This document shows positions 36,551 through 49,017 of a stretch of DNA of 64,000 bases, one piece after another. Position 1 is the stretch's first letter, and every line of letters begins with the position of its first letter. The notes beneath the pieces are model-generated. The model made no database searches. It worked only from the letters and a program-made list of their open reading frames with translations, and was not told where the DNA came from. The position numbers were made by a program, and so were the translations under genes. The DNA is from Anodontia alba (lineage: Eukaryota; Mollusca; Bivalvia; Lucinida; Lucinidae). The stretch is from contig OZ024828.1 of NCBI GenBank assembly GCA_964016985.1, forward strand, positions 31,821,129 to 31,885,128, written 5' to 3'.

Positions 36551-36830
36551 CATTACGAAAACACGCCTATTCAAATATATAGAAAATTTCATCTATAAAA
36601 AATTGAAAATTTTCAGATGAAAAACTCCGATATTTTTCATATTTCTGCTCAAGACATAGATTGTGGGTACTCGTGAGAGCCGCCTCGGCGAGGCGGTTCT
36701 AATGAGTACCCACTATCTATGTTTTTGAGCAAAAATAAGAAAAATAATGTAAACCCCTGTAAACCCCAGTTTTACTATATAAAAGTGGGGTTTAAGGGGG
36801 TCCAAATTATATAGGCATGTTTTCATGATG
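36551..36830 (-). mobile_element. P1 palindromic MITE, copy 7 (reverse)
   Basis: It starts CATTACGAAAACACGCCTAT and ends AGGCATGTTTTCATGATG. The central palindrome has a few mismatches (GAGAGCC for TAGAACC). The AAACCCC hairpin is on the right. Confidence 0.92.
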
Positions 36831-37529
36831 AAGAACTGTATTTTGTTTATCTGTTTCGAAATTTGATCGTGTTATGGTTTTGGTACCGTAATGAATGTAT
36901 TTAGAATATGCAATGACGCACTGTTTATGCGTATTTTTCAACAATGAGATAGAATATTGGTTGGTTTATTTGTATGGTTGTTAAATATTGTCTTCACTAC
37001 TCTTATTTTTTAATATATTGTTAGTGGCACAAACAAAACTAATTGTGTTTAAACATTACATAAAACACACGCATTATACGCGCCAGACCACATAACTCCT
37101 TGGAGCAAATACTCATTTGTCTGGTAAACGGTTTCGTCTTCAAAGCTTAATTATAGATGGGTTGGTCTTATTGCCTTCGACACTGTCAATGATTTGTCTG
37201 ATGCTCGTTTCTTTTGTGTCTCCAAATTATTCCTTAAATGGAACTAGAAGACTCGATTTTATCATATTTGTTCATGAGTAGTAATGCAGTATGAAACGTT
37301 GCTCATCTCCCCTAGCTTAAACAGCATTCTTTTTCTAGATATGCTTTACATCGGTGCAGTAATCTCAAGCTACGCATATGTCAAATAAGGGGATGGGAAC
37401 GTTTTATTGTCACCACACAAAACTTACCACCGGCTTTAGTGACAAGAAATAGTTTTAAACAAGAAATCCGCGGAAAGCGATGTCGCACCTGCGGGGATTA
37501 AGTCATACAAGTCCCTATTTTTATTGAAA
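36831..37529. other. No gene recognised
   Basis: Unassigned. Confidence 0.5.
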
Positions 37530-38745
37530 AAAAATATATTTTGCAGTATTCAAGGAACTGATGGGTTAGTTTGTAAGAAAAATGGACAAAGTAGAAAATT
37601 TGGAATATTTGTTTGCAAAATTTGATCTAAACCTGTCCATTATTTCACAAGATATTGATATTGAGCGGATATCATTTTTGCCCATTAATCAAGGCCAGTA
37701 ACTCAGCTGAAAATTGACGAAAAATATCATGTGGCAATCCCAAGCTAGGTATTGTTAACAACAATATGTACGGAAAATATGATCCTAATCCATCAATTTT
37801 TTCACAAGATATTGAGCGGAAACCAATTTTGTGCATAAATCAAGGGCCCCAAACTCTGCGGACATGAATCTGAAATTTATGTGCAAACAATATGCACATC
37901 TTCAGACTATGACCTAATCATCTGTGAAGTTTCAAAACTATTTGGCTTAAAACTGCAGGAGGAGTTGCGCTCACGAAACACCCACTGACTATAAGGGTAT
38001 TAGGTAAAAACTGACTAAGTTAACAAAGCGAAAAAGTTAAAAAAAATCTGAGATTTATTTGCAAACAATATGCAAATCTTCAGACCCTGACCTAATCATC
38101 TGTGAAGTTTCAAAACTATTGGCCTCAAACAGCAGGAGGAGTTGCGCTCACGAGACTATAAGGGTTTTAGGTAAAAAACTGACTAAGTTAACAAAACGGA
38201 AAAGTTGAAAAAAAAATCTGAGAATTATGAGCAAACAATATGCACATCTACACACCATGGCCAAAACATCTGTGAAGTTTCAAAATGATTGGTCAAAAAC
38301 TGTAGGAGGAGTTGCACTCACGAGACACCCACTGACTATAAGGGTTTTAGGTAAAAACTGACTAAGTTTACAAAGCGAAAAAAGTTGAAAAAAATCTGAG
38401 AATTATGAGCAAACAATATGCACATCTACACACTATGGCCAAAACATCTGTGAAGTTTCAAAATGATTGGCCAAAAACTGTAAGAGGAGTTGTGCTCACG
38501 AGACACCCACTGACTATAAGGGTTTTAGGTAAAAACTGACTAAATTAACAAAGCGGAAAAAGTTGAAAAAAAAAATCTGAGAATTATGAGCAAACAATAT
38601 GCACATCTACACACCATGGACAAAAACATCTGTGAAGTTTCAAAATGATTGGCCAAAAACTATAGGAGGAGTTGCGCTCACAAGACACCCACTGTCAATT
38701 GTTGACGAACGGACGCAGGTGCGACAAAAAGGATGTTGGTTTATT
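37530..38745 (+). repeat. Tandem array 2, ~178-bp monomer
   Basis: GCAAACAATATGCACATCT or close variants recur near 37883, 38061, 38231, 38409 and 38590 (period 170-181 bp). Units contain CATCTGTGAAGTTTCAAAA and AGGAGGAGTTGCGCTCACGA. More diverged, related sequence precedes from about 37530. A tail with GTTGACGAACGGACGCAGG closes the array. Confidence 0.88.
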
Positions 38746-38944
38746 TCGTTCCTTTTACAGCATTAAATTGAGCATTCGTGCATTTTTCTTGGAACAAGAG
38801 ATACCGTTAATGGATAAGAAACATTCTAGTTGATATGTACTTTTTTGCATTTGCCATGTACCGATATTCAAAATAGTATGATGTTTCTTCTCTTTGCCTT
38901 GGGATTCATATTAACGTTGCCGTAATGTTTGCTGTATTTGACAT
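38746..38944. other. Unassigned spacer between arrays
   Basis: Nothing recognised. Confidence 0.4.
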
Positions 38945-39875
38945 GTAATTCACCTGGTTGCAGTATGCAGGTACATAACGTATTGAACATTATCGTATCT
39001 TTCAAATGTCACTGTCAATGAGTTTGATATATTCTTATCTGGTTTTATTATGCAATATGCAACTATACAAAGCATTTACTTTTCATTCAAACGTAACTAT
39101 CACTGTGTTTGGCATTTCCTTCATCTGATTGCAGTATGCAGGTACATAACGTATTGAACATTAACGTATTCTTCGTACGTTTGTTCGGTTTGTGCTTGTT
39201 AAGATTTGTCGGTTTCCTCTTCCTCTTGGGGCCTGGGAAGGGCTGCGGTTGGTGATTGTGGCACTCCCTGGACTTTTCTCTTACCTTTGTTTCAAATGTT
39301 ACTGCCACTGAGTTTTATATATTCTTATCTGGTTTTATTATGCAATATGCAACTATACAAATAATTAACTTTTCATTCAAACGTAACTATCACTGTGTTT
39401 GGCATTTCCTTCATCTGGTTGCAGTATGCAGGTACTTAACGTAGTGAACATTAACGTATCTTTCAAATGTCACTGTCACTAAGTTTGATATATTCTTATC
39501 CGGTTTTATTATGCAATATGCAACTATACAAAGCATTAATTTTTTCATTCAAACGTTACTATCACTGTGTTTGGCATTTCCTTCATCTGGTTGCAGTATG
39601 CAGGTACTTAACGTATTGAACATTAACGTATCTTTCAAATGTCACTGTCACTAAGTTTGATATATTCTTATCTGGTTTTATTATGCCATATGCAACTATA
39701 CAAAGCATTAACTTTTCATTCAAACGTAACTATGTTTGGCATTTCCTTCATCTGGTTGCAGTATGCAGGTACTTAACGTATTGAACATTAACGTATCTTT
39801 CAAATGTCACTGTCACTGAGTTTGATATATTCTTATCTGGTTTTATTATACAATATGCAACTATACAGCGTTATA
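38945..39875 (+). repeat. Tandem array 3, ~172-bp AT-rich satellite-like monomer
   Basis: TTCAAATGTCACTGTCA recurs near 39001, 39291, 39462, 39634 and 39799. Normal spacing is 165-172 bp; the first gap is longer by about 118 bp because a retroelement end has inserted. Units share TTTGATATATTCTTATCTGG and GGTTGCAGTATGCAGGTAC. Units are very similar, suggesting recent amplification or homogenisation. It lacks the ACGGACAGACG tag. Confidence 0.9.
39170..39288 (+). mobile_element. Penelope-like 3'-end insert within the satellite
   Basis: CTTCGTACGTTTGTTCGGTT through TGGACTTTTCTCTTACC matches the last ~115 bp of the retroelement at 20283. It interrupts one monomer after AACGTAT, so it arrived after the monomer existed. 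A severely 5'-truncated retroposition is the simplest reading. Confidence 0.85.
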
Positions 39876-40135
39876 ATGACACTTAGTCTCGCGTAAAATT
39901 GTTCACTCTGGCTTCCATCCTGAAACAATTTTCGCTTATGTCCACTTTCAGTTTTGCTATCATCAAACTTAAATTTTCGTATTGCTGCATTTTTAAAGCC
40001 ATATTTGTCTATTTAATGATTCCATGTTGTTTGTTTTGAAATCAAAATAAATAATAGTTTTGTATTGCTTACAAAAGAACAGATCCGTCAAACTGCTGGC
40101 GCGCTTTAAGTGTATCTGCCCGTGCAAGACAACTA

Positions 40136-40452
40136 CAGTCAACCCTCTTTATACCGGCACCCAATACCACGACAATTTCGTTATAATGACGATTTGAACG
40201 TCACATAACAGTACTTCAGGAGGTGACAGTTAAGGTGACAATATGCAAGAGTATTGCATTAAAACTTCGAGCCAGACCTCAATGAGGCGGTTCTAACAAA
40301 TATCCCAAAAACATGTTCTGTGAGGTAAAAAGAATAAAACAAGGTATTTCTTACATATCATTCTGTCCATTTAGGATTCTTTACAAAAGCAAATTCCTTT
40401 TAATGGCAAAATCTTTGGGAACAAATGCTGTCGTTGTATCGAGGGTTTACTG
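40136..40452 (+). mobile_element. Pogo-type MITE (family A), intact ends
   Basis: TA-CAGTCAACCCTCTTTATACC on the left, TCGAGGGTTTACTG-TA on the right. One half of the central palindrome (AATGAGGCGGTTCTAAC) survives; the other arm is decayed. 317 bp, no transposase. Confidence 0.88.
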
Positions 40453-40700
40453 TATAATTGTCATATGACTGCCAGCAAATGTTCTGATCTGATTGTCTGA
40501 AACTGACTGAAACATTTTTTTTAACAAATCCTGATAATTGCTGAAAATACCTGCTACTCGTTAAAAATAGCCTGGCTAAGATAAAGGACCGGTCAACTTC
40601 ACTTTTGTAACTGCTGCCAGACAGTTAAAAATAGTCGTATAACAAATAGTTAAGGTCAAGGACCGGTCGACATCACTTTTGTCACAGCTGCCAGTCAGCT

Positions 40701-41217
40701 CATCACGAAAACATACCTATATAATTTTGACCCCCTTAAACCCCACTTTTATATAGTAAAACTGGGGTTTACAGGGGTATACATTATTTTTGTTATTTCT
40801 GCTCAAACACATAGATTGTGGGTACTCGTTAGAACCGCCTCGTCTTTTTGCTCAAAACATATATTGTTGGTACCCGTTAGAACCGCCTCGACGAGGCGGT
40901 TCTAACGAGTACCCACTCGGCGAGGCGGTTCTAACGAGTACCCACAATCTATGTTTTTGCTCAAAAACATTGATTGTGGGTACTCGTTAGAACCGCCTCG
41001 TCTTTTTGCTCAAAAACATAGATTGTTGATACTCGTTAGAACCGCCTCGACGAGGCGGTTCTAACGAGTACCCATCTGACGAGGCGGTTCTAACGAGTAC
41101 CCACAATCTATGTTTTTGAGCAGAAATATGAAAAATATCAGAATTTTTTATCCGAAAAATTGCCATTTTTTGGTGGTAAAATTTTCAGTGTATTTGAATA
41201 GGCGTGTTTTCGTAATG
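40701..41217 (+). mobile_element. P1 MITE, copy 8, with multiplied palindrome
   Basis: Standard P1 ends and left hairpin, but the single central palindrome is replaced by a series of whole and half palindromes (40805-41120), each built from the GTACTCGTTAGAACCGCCTC arm and its complement, joined by TCTTTTTGCTCAAAAACAT. 517 bp in total, nearly twice the normal length. Confidence 0.9.
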
Positions 41218-41697
41218 TAATAATAGTCATATAACAGAACAGTTGACTGTCTATTGAGTTTAAGCATTAGGATTTGTTGAACATCACTTTCGAGAGAGGT
41301 TATCATGAGGATTTGTCAACCCTCGAAAGTAAAGTGTCGCATGGTTCAGTGTTTACAAAGCGATACCAGTTTCGATTGTAGCTGCAGTTATCGTAGTTCC
41401 AGTTCGATAGCTATGCTCTATTTCATAACTTAAGGAGAATGGAGACACATATATGAGGTAACTGTCTACATTGATTTCATCGCTTTTTAAATGGAAACAA
41501 TGTAGATTAGGTACGTTGTGTTTTTGACATCAGTATATGTTTGTGTTCTGTTTAGATTAATTCTGTACGTTGTGGTTTCTTGTGTATAACATAAAGAGTT
41601 GTACAATAAATAAACGATACAGAGAAATTGTATGTTCTGTTGAACAATTGCCCCGCTAGTTAGAATCTCTAATTTTGCTTTCAAAAAAAACAAAAAA

Positions 41698-41730
<33 letters not shown>

Positions 41731-42519
41731 AATGTGTATGTTTTTATACTATTATCTCGTGTTGGCAGGAATTTGTGATGTTAACAGATTTTCTTGACAG
41801 ATTTTCTTCAGTTTATCACCAAATATCTAAATGAGTTCTATTAAAACTCCATAGAAAGCCGATAGCGGCCGAAAGCGCTTAGTTTTCGTTTTTGTCCAAC
41901 ACTTGTAATGAATATATCAGCATATACACTATTACTATCATTTCAGCGTCCTTCCTGGATCCAGAGTAAAGCTGTGTTAAATGTATTGTACTGTATCTTC
42001 TAATACCTTCACGTGGACATTTAGACAAATGTGGCACGTTAAACCCTACATTTCAAATGTTTTCTCTTTTTAAAATGCGTACAGAAAGTATCTTTTGCCG
42101 GGTTAACTAAAGAAAAACATTTCATAAATTGTTTTCAGTTTATATTGAATGCAGAATTGACGTCACATATACAAATAATTGTAAATAACACTTATCACAT
42201 GACCGTCAAGTTATTCAGTGAAATAACCCATGTCATAAAAATCATCTAACCGCACGTGTATATATACAAGTCTCGCGTAAAATTGTTCACTCTGGCTTCC
42301 ATCCTGAAACAATTTTCGCTTATGTCCACTTTCAGTTTTGCTATCATCAAACTTAAATTTTCGTATTGCTGCATTTTTAAAGCCATATTTGTCTATTTAA
42401 TGATTCCATGTTGTTTGTTTTGAAATCAAAATAAATAATAGTTTTGTATTGCTTACAAAAGAACAGATCCGTCAAACTGCTGGCGCGCTTTAAGTGTATC
42501 TGCCCGTGCAAGACAACTA

Positions 42520-42836
42520 CAGTCAACCCTCTTTATACCGGCACCCAATACCATGACAATTTCGTTATAATGACGATTTGAATGTCACATAACAGTACTT
42601 CAGGAGGTGACAGTTAAGGAGACAATATGCAAGAGTATTGCATTAAAACTTCGAGCCAGACCTCAATGAGGCGGTTCTAACAAATATCCCAAACACATGT
42701 TCTGTGAGGTAAAAAGAATAAAACAAGGTATTTCTTACAAATCATTCTGTCCATTTAGGATTCTTTACAAAAGCAAATTCCTTTTAATGGCAAAATCTTT
42801 GGGAACAAATGCTGTCGTTGTATCGAGGGTTTACTG
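42520..42836 (+). mobile_element. Pogo-type MITE (family A), duplicated copy
   Basis: Same element as 40136-40452, carried along in the duplication, with a few base changes. Confidence 0.88.
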
Positions 42837-43085
42837 TATAATTGTCATATGACTGCCAGCAAATGTTCTGATCTGATTGTCTGAAACTGACTGAAACATT
42901 TTTTTTTAACAAATCCTGATAATTGCTGAAAATACCTGCTACTCGTTAAAAATAGCCTGGCTAAGATAAAGGACCGGTCAACTTCACTTTTGTAACTGCT
43001 GCCAGACAGTTAAAAATAGTCGTATAACAAATAGTTAAGGTCAAGGACCGGTCGACATCACTTTTGTCACAGCTGCCAGTCAGCT

Positions 43086-43574
43086 CATCACGAAAACATA
43101 CCTATATAATTTTGACCCCCTTAAACCCCACTTTTATATAGTAAAACTGGGGTTTACAGGGGTATACATTATTTTTGTTATTTCTGCTCAAAAACATAGA
43201 TTGTGGGTACTCGTTAGAACCGCCTCGTCTTTTTGCTCAAAAACATATATTGTTGATACCCGTTAGAACCGCCTCGAGGAGGCGGTTCTAATGAGTACCC
43301 ATTCGACGAGGCGGTTCTAACGAGTACCCACAATCTATGTTTTTGCTCAAAAACATAGATTGTGGGTACTCGTTAGAACCGCCTCGTCTTTTTGCTCAAA
43401 AACATAGATTGTGGGTACTCGTTAGAACCGCCTCGACGAGGCGGTTCTAACGAGTACCCACAATCTATGTTTTTGAGCAGAAATATGAAAAATATCAGAA
43501 TTTTTTATCCGAAAAATTGCCATTTTTTGGTGGTAAAATTTTCAGTGTATTTGAATAGGCGTGTTTTCGTAATG
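43086..43574 (+). mobile_element. P1 MITE, copy 9, palindrome rearranged relative to its duplicate
   Basis: Duplicate of 40701-41217 but 489 bp. The order and completeness of palindrome halves between about 43190 and 43470 differ from copy 8 although the flanks are nearly identical. Confidence 0.9.
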
Positions 43575-44054
43575 TAATAATAGTCATATAACAGAACAGT
43601 TGACTGTCTATTGAGTTTAAGCATTAGGATTTGTTGAACATCACTTTCGAGAGAGGTTATCATGAGGATTTGTCAACCCTCGAAAGTAAAGTGTCGCATG
43701 GTTCAGTGTTTACAAAGCGATACCAGTTTCGATTGTAGCTGCAGTTATCGTAGTTCCAGTTCGATAGCTATGCTCTATTTCATAACTTAAGGAGAATGGA
43801 GACACATATATGAGGTAACTGTCTACATTGATTTCATCGCTTTTTAAATGGAAACAATGTAGATTAGTACGTTGTGTTTTTGACATCAGTATATATTTGT
43901 GTTCTGTTTAGATTAATTCTGTACGTTGTGGTTTCTTGTGTATAACATAAAGAGTTGTACAATAAATAAACGATACAGAGAAATTGTATGTTCTGTTGAA
44001 CAATTGCCCCGCTAGTTAGAATCTCTAATTTTGCTTTAAAAAAAAAACAAAAAA

Positions 44055-44089
<35 letters not shown>

Positions 44090-44615
44090 AATGTGTATGT
44101 TTTTATACTATTATCTCGTGTTGGCAGGAATTTGTGATGTTAACAGATTTTCTTGACAGATTTTCTTCAGTTTATCACCAAATATCTAAATGAGTTCTAT
44201 TAAAACTCCATAGAAAGCCGATAGCGGCCGAAAGCGCTTAGTTTTCGTTTTTGTCCAACACTTGTAATGAATATATCAGCATATACACTATTACTATCAT
44301 TTCAGCGTCCTTCCTGGATCCAGAGTAAAGCTGTGTTAAATGTATTGTACTGTATCTTCTAATACTTTCACGTGGACATTTAGACAAATGTGGCACGTTA
44401 AACCCAACATTTCAAATGTTTTCTCTTTTTAAAATGCGTACAGAAAGTATCTTTTGCCGGGTTAACTAAAGAAAAACATTTCATAAATTGTTTTCAGTTT
44501 ATATTGAATGCAGAATTGACGTCACATATACAAATAATTGTAAATAACACTTATCACATGACCGTCAAGTTATTCAGTGAAATAACCCATGTCATAAAAA
44601 TCATCTAACCGCACG

Positions 44616-44625
<10 letters not shown>

Positions 44626-44668
<43 letters not shown>
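44626..44668. repeat. (TA)n microsatellite
   Basis: Pure TA within the left palindrome arm. Confidence 0.95.
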
Positions 44669-44671
<3 letters not shown>

Positions 44672-45027
44672 CGCATGAAAGTTTCTTGTTTTAATTATTA
44701 CCGACCGATTACAAAATCTTCAGGGTAACAATTAAAATGGCATCAAATTCTATGGCGTTATTATGTAACATCGCTATGCAAATTTGTGTCATGATGATGA
44801 TGATGGCCAACGAACGTTACTTTATTGATGTTTTCTGACCAAAATTAAACACTAATTGATGACGTGACAATATCTACTTACCTTGCATACTCATGTGTAC
44901 ACAAATTTGCATAGAGATATTACATAGGAACTCCGTAGGTTTTGACGCCATTTTAATTTTAATTGTTATCCTGAAGATTTTGAAACCGGTCGGTAATAAT
45001 TAAAACAATAAACTTACATGCTCTGAC

Positions 45028-45047
45028 ATATATATATATATATATAC

Positions 45048-45134
<87 letters not shown>
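45028..45134. repeat. (TA)n microsatellite with CATA interruption
   Basis: TA repeat with CATACATACATA at 45047-45060, in the right palindrome arm. Confidence 0.95.
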
Positions 45135-45135
<1 letters not shown>

Positions 45136-45288
45136 GTGTGGTTGTATGATTTTTGTGACATGTGTTATTTCACTGAATAACTTGACGGTCATGTGATAAA
45201 GTGTTATTTACAATTATTTGTATATGTGACTTCAATTGTGCTTTCAATTTTTGATGTATAATATACTTGTTTCGGGACAGTTTTCTTA

Positions 45289-46013
<725 letters not shown>

Positions 46014-46020
46014 TATATAT

Positions 46021-46025
46021 GGAGA

Positions 46026-46079
<54 letters not shown>
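46021..46079. repeat. (GA)n microsatellite
   Basis: GA repeat with one ACAG interruption. Confidence 0.97.
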
Positions 46080-46081
<2 letters not shown>

Positions 46082-47068
46082 AACTCTCACTAAATCAAAT
46101 TCAAAACACTGTCTTTCATTCAGTTAGACATCAGTAGTAGTTTGAATAAACAGTGTGGGATCTCCATGTCTATCTCGCTCGCTCACTCTTCGCGGCCGGT
46201 AGTTGAGATTCTGCAAAGCGTCACAGCCTGATACCTGATAAGGTATTTAGTTATATACACTATAATATTGACTCGGCAAACGGACAGCGAGAACCTTGAA
46301 TGTTTAATGTGCGTAATCTTTTGTGACTGATAGTCTGGTCTGGGAGCAGATATCTTGTACCAATTAATTGTAAAATGAGCCATAACATTTCCTACCATAT
46401 TGCATGTACGCCGAGGGAACACTCAGATCAGGCTGTGGATCCGTGCATATTGATCAGTATTTGCAATGCATTCTGTGGTAGCCAGTGGTCTAAAGGATTT
46501 TCAGGCGGACAGCGAAGACTGATGAGCCTGCGTAGATGTGTCTTCGTTGGGTGCACATGTAATTTTGTAGGAAGCCCTGTGTCCCGCCTCAAATTAGAAA
46601 TCGGTAAAATGTCATTGCATCTCTAATTAAGAACGTGATTCCGGAAGAAGCCAAGGAAAATTTCTGCCTCTAATGATTTAAAAGCATTTCCGAATTAAGT
46701 TACAGTAGAATCAAGTGCACAGTGTGGCAATATAAAAACATATTTGGTGTAATTTCAGCGTGTTCCTGTATGCAACAGCGAACTGTAGTTTTCCCTCTGG
46801 AATTCAAACGAAGCTGGAAACACGAATACATACACTCAGTGATATTAAACGCGTCGAGGAAAGTACGGCAGTTTGCCACTTTGCAAATAACGCATACTCA
46901 AACCATGTCTATTTTCAAATAGATGCTTAAATAAGCTAAGTATATCTGAAGTGTCATCTTGGCCAGATTAGCCAGGTAGGACCCATCTGTGATCCTCATA
47001 ATAAACTCCGAAAACTCTCATAAATGGCTCATTGATCACAAATGTCCAAAAAATATAAACTACACTGT
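46080..47068. other. No gene; GCGCAG-type repeat at about 46395-46575
   Basis: GAACACTCAGATCAGGCTGT, ATTTTCAGGCGGACAGCGAA and GTGTCTTCGTTGGGTGCACA are pieces of the interspersed palindromic repeat. The rest is unassigned. Confidence 0.45.
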
Positions 47069-47528
47069 AGTTAAGGCTGGCACAATTAATCGGATAATCG
47101 GTTAATTGATCGATAAATTTCACACAAATGATTATCGTTACAGATTTGCTAATAATCGATCATTTGATTTCTGTGTCTGTTAATTTACCGCTGCATTAAA
47201 CCTTAGAATTCGGTCACCTCCACCCCTTACCATACCTAATCTAAAATTTTAACAAGTACAATTTACTACCCAACTTTTGTCTAAACTTAGCTGAATGAGT
47301 GGCAAACAGTGTAGCTCCTGATGAGACGCCGCGTTTTGCGGCGTCTCATCTGGGTCTTCACTGTTTGCTCAGGCCTGTCTTGCCAAATACGTACAGTCAA
47401 GTTTAACATATGGTAAGAGTCATGCTCAGACAGACAGCTAAAATTATGACCTAATCTTTAGTGATTACTAATTGATTATCGATCACAATGACAGGATTGA
47501 TAATCGTTCTGATCAGCCAACCCTAACT
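47069..47528. mobile_element. Possible old MITE with AGTTA-GGCTGGC ends and a nested palindrome
   Basis: The left end AGTTAAGGCTGGC and right end GCCAACCCTAACT are imperfect inverted repeats, and both halves are rich in GATTATCGAT words. The AAACAGTG-family palindrome sits inside (47300-47380). Superfamily unknown; hAT-like is a guess. Confidence 0.4.
47300..47380. repeat. Short palindromic repeat (AAACAGTG family), intact
   Basis: GGCAAACAGTGTAGCTCCTG, then hairpin TGAGACGCCGC/GCGGCGTCTCA, then TGGGTCTTCACTGTTTGC. The outer ends GGCAAACAGTG and CACTGTTTGC are also inverted, so the whole is a palindrome. Confidence 0.8.
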
Positions 47529-47779
47529 GTAATGCAGATGAGAAGACGCCACAGGGCACTAACAAAAGCTGTAGAGAAGCTCTGATGAAGTCTGGTCAGA
47601 TTACATGTATAACATATACGGACATTATACATGCAGATTTCCAGAATACAAATTTCGCAGTGTACCTGCGTTCCTTAAAAGAGAAAGGCATGATCACTGT
47701 TGAAATATTACAGAAGACGTGCCTAAATGAAATGACATGTTTAGCCATAGATCCGGGTAGTGAGTGTCCTAACAAAAAA
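47529..47779. other. No gene recognised
   Basis: A short frame at 47585-47839 runs into the next MITE and is not recognised. Confidence 0.4.
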
Positions 47780-48031
47780 CATTACGAAAACACGCCTATT
47801 CATATGATATATATGGAAAATTTTCTCCGCAAAAACTGATTTTTTTCAGATTAAAAAGCTCTGATATTTTTCATATTTCTGCTCAAAACATAAATTGACG
47901 AGTACCCATCATCTATGTTTTATGCAGTAATAAGAAAAATAATGTATACCCCTGTAAACCCCAGATTTACTATATAAAAGTGGGGATAATGGGGTCAAAA
48001 TTATATAATGTATAGACGTGTTTTCGTCATG
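47780..48031 (-). mobile_element. P1 MITE, copy 10 (reverse), palindrome mostly deleted
   Basis: It starts CATTACGAAAACACGCCTAT and ends AGACGTGTTTTCGTCATG. One arm of the central palindrome is lost: after GCTCAAAACATAAATT comes GACGAGTACCCATCATCTATG. Confidence 0.9.
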
Positions 48032-48059
48032 TATTGATTACAGTCCAGTCAGGGGTTAA

Positions 48060-48150
48060 GTTAACCATTTTACCGGTCCACGGTCGTTCCAGTCCCGGTC
48101 CTCGGTCGTTCCGGTTCCGGTCTACGGTCGTTCCGGTTAATATAGCGGTA
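48060..48150. repeat. GC-rich short tandem repeat
   Basis: CGGTCGTTCCGGTTCCGGTC-type words repeated imperfectly about four times in otherwise AT-rich DNA. Confidence 0.7.
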
Positions 48151-48934
48151 TCGGTCGGTCCGTTCCAATCGCTCCATAATCATGACCGCCGTTCCGTTCC
48201 ATTCCATTCATTCGTGTTCGCGTTATTGTGATAATAATTTACAATAAAAAAATCATTCAAATTATTTACTTACAATTAATCTGAATTGCGTGTGAAACAA
48301 AACATTCCTAAAATCTGTCTAGCTATCATTTTGAACGATTTACTTATTGAATTATGAATTTCTTTTTTCGTTTAAACTTAAATTCCTAGTTTTTTATGCG
48401 ACCGCTTAAAGCAGGCGACTTTGTATCGCTTTCGCTATTATTATTATCATTATTTTGTTTTATGCAACGGTTTTAAAAGTTGTTTTTTTTTTTTTTTCAT
48501 ACAAACTCTTAATAGTCTCAACTACTGAATTCCAAGCCTGTTTTACCTATTAATCGCTGATGTTTGTCACGTTAACGACATCGCAAAAAAAAAAAAATCC
48601 ATCAGGACGGTTCACCAGTGACCGATAATTCGGAACAAAAGATTGAAAATAATTTCATATTTTGTTGTAAAAAAAACACATCGAACCTATCATCATGCAC
48701 ACACCTCACCCGTATGGGAAAAAAAATCAAGTATCGAAATGCATAGAATTTGCTGAGTTAAACTTACGAGAAAATACTTTCTATTTTCTGTACTAAATCA
48801 TTGATCAGATATTTACTGGTGATACGTCTAATGATATCCATTCACCAAAGTAAACATGTCTAATGACATTCATTGATCTTGATGTAAGAATATATATAGA
48901 CTCTTGATGTAAGAATATATATACACTAAAGGCA
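48151..48934. other. No gene recognised
   Basis: Homopolymer runs near 48484 and 48586; otherwise unassigned. Confidence 0.5.
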
Positions 48935-48985
48935 GTTCTAACGAGTACCCACAATCTGTTTTGAGCAGAAATATGAAAAAAATAT
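48935..48985 (+). mobile_element. P1 MITE fragment
   Basis: GGCAGTTCTAACGAGTACCC then ACAATCTGTTTTGAGCAGAAATATG is half of a P1 core with its right shoulder. Confidence 0.8.
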
Positions 48986-49017
48986 TAGAATGTATACCAG
49001 TAAAATATTCTGATTCT

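Larger units (their letters stand above)
39885..42268 (+). repeat. Tandem segmental duplication, unit 1 (~2.38 kb)
   Basis: Begins AGTCTCGCGTAAAATTGTTC and runs to GCACGTGTATATATACA. The next unit begins with the same AGTCTCGCG at 42269. Apart from a handful of single-base changes, poly-A length and the MITE palindrome, the units are nearly identical. Contains a pogo MITE, a P1 MITE and a poly-A tract (41699-41729). No gene recognised; the Y/F-rich frames derive from the poly-A tract. Confidence 0.93.
42269..44625 (+). repeat. Tandem segmental duplication, unit 2
   Basis: Second copy of the 2.38-kb unit. It continues at its right end into TA repeats and the large palindrome, whereas unit 1 joins directly to unit 2 at TATATATACA-AGTCTCGCG. 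The poly-A tract at 44038-44088 is longer than in unit 1. Confidence 0.93.
44513..45236. repeat. Large imperfect palindrome (~720 bp)
   Basis: Left arm 44513-44790 and right arm 44899-45236 are inverted copies: AATTGACGTCACATATACAA pairs with TTGTATATGTGACTTCAATT, and AATTATTACCGACCG pairs with CGGTCGGTAATAATT. The loop is about 110 bp. TA tracts (44626-44668, 45028-45134) lie in the arms. The outer part of the left arm is the end of duplication unit 2. Confidence 0.88.
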
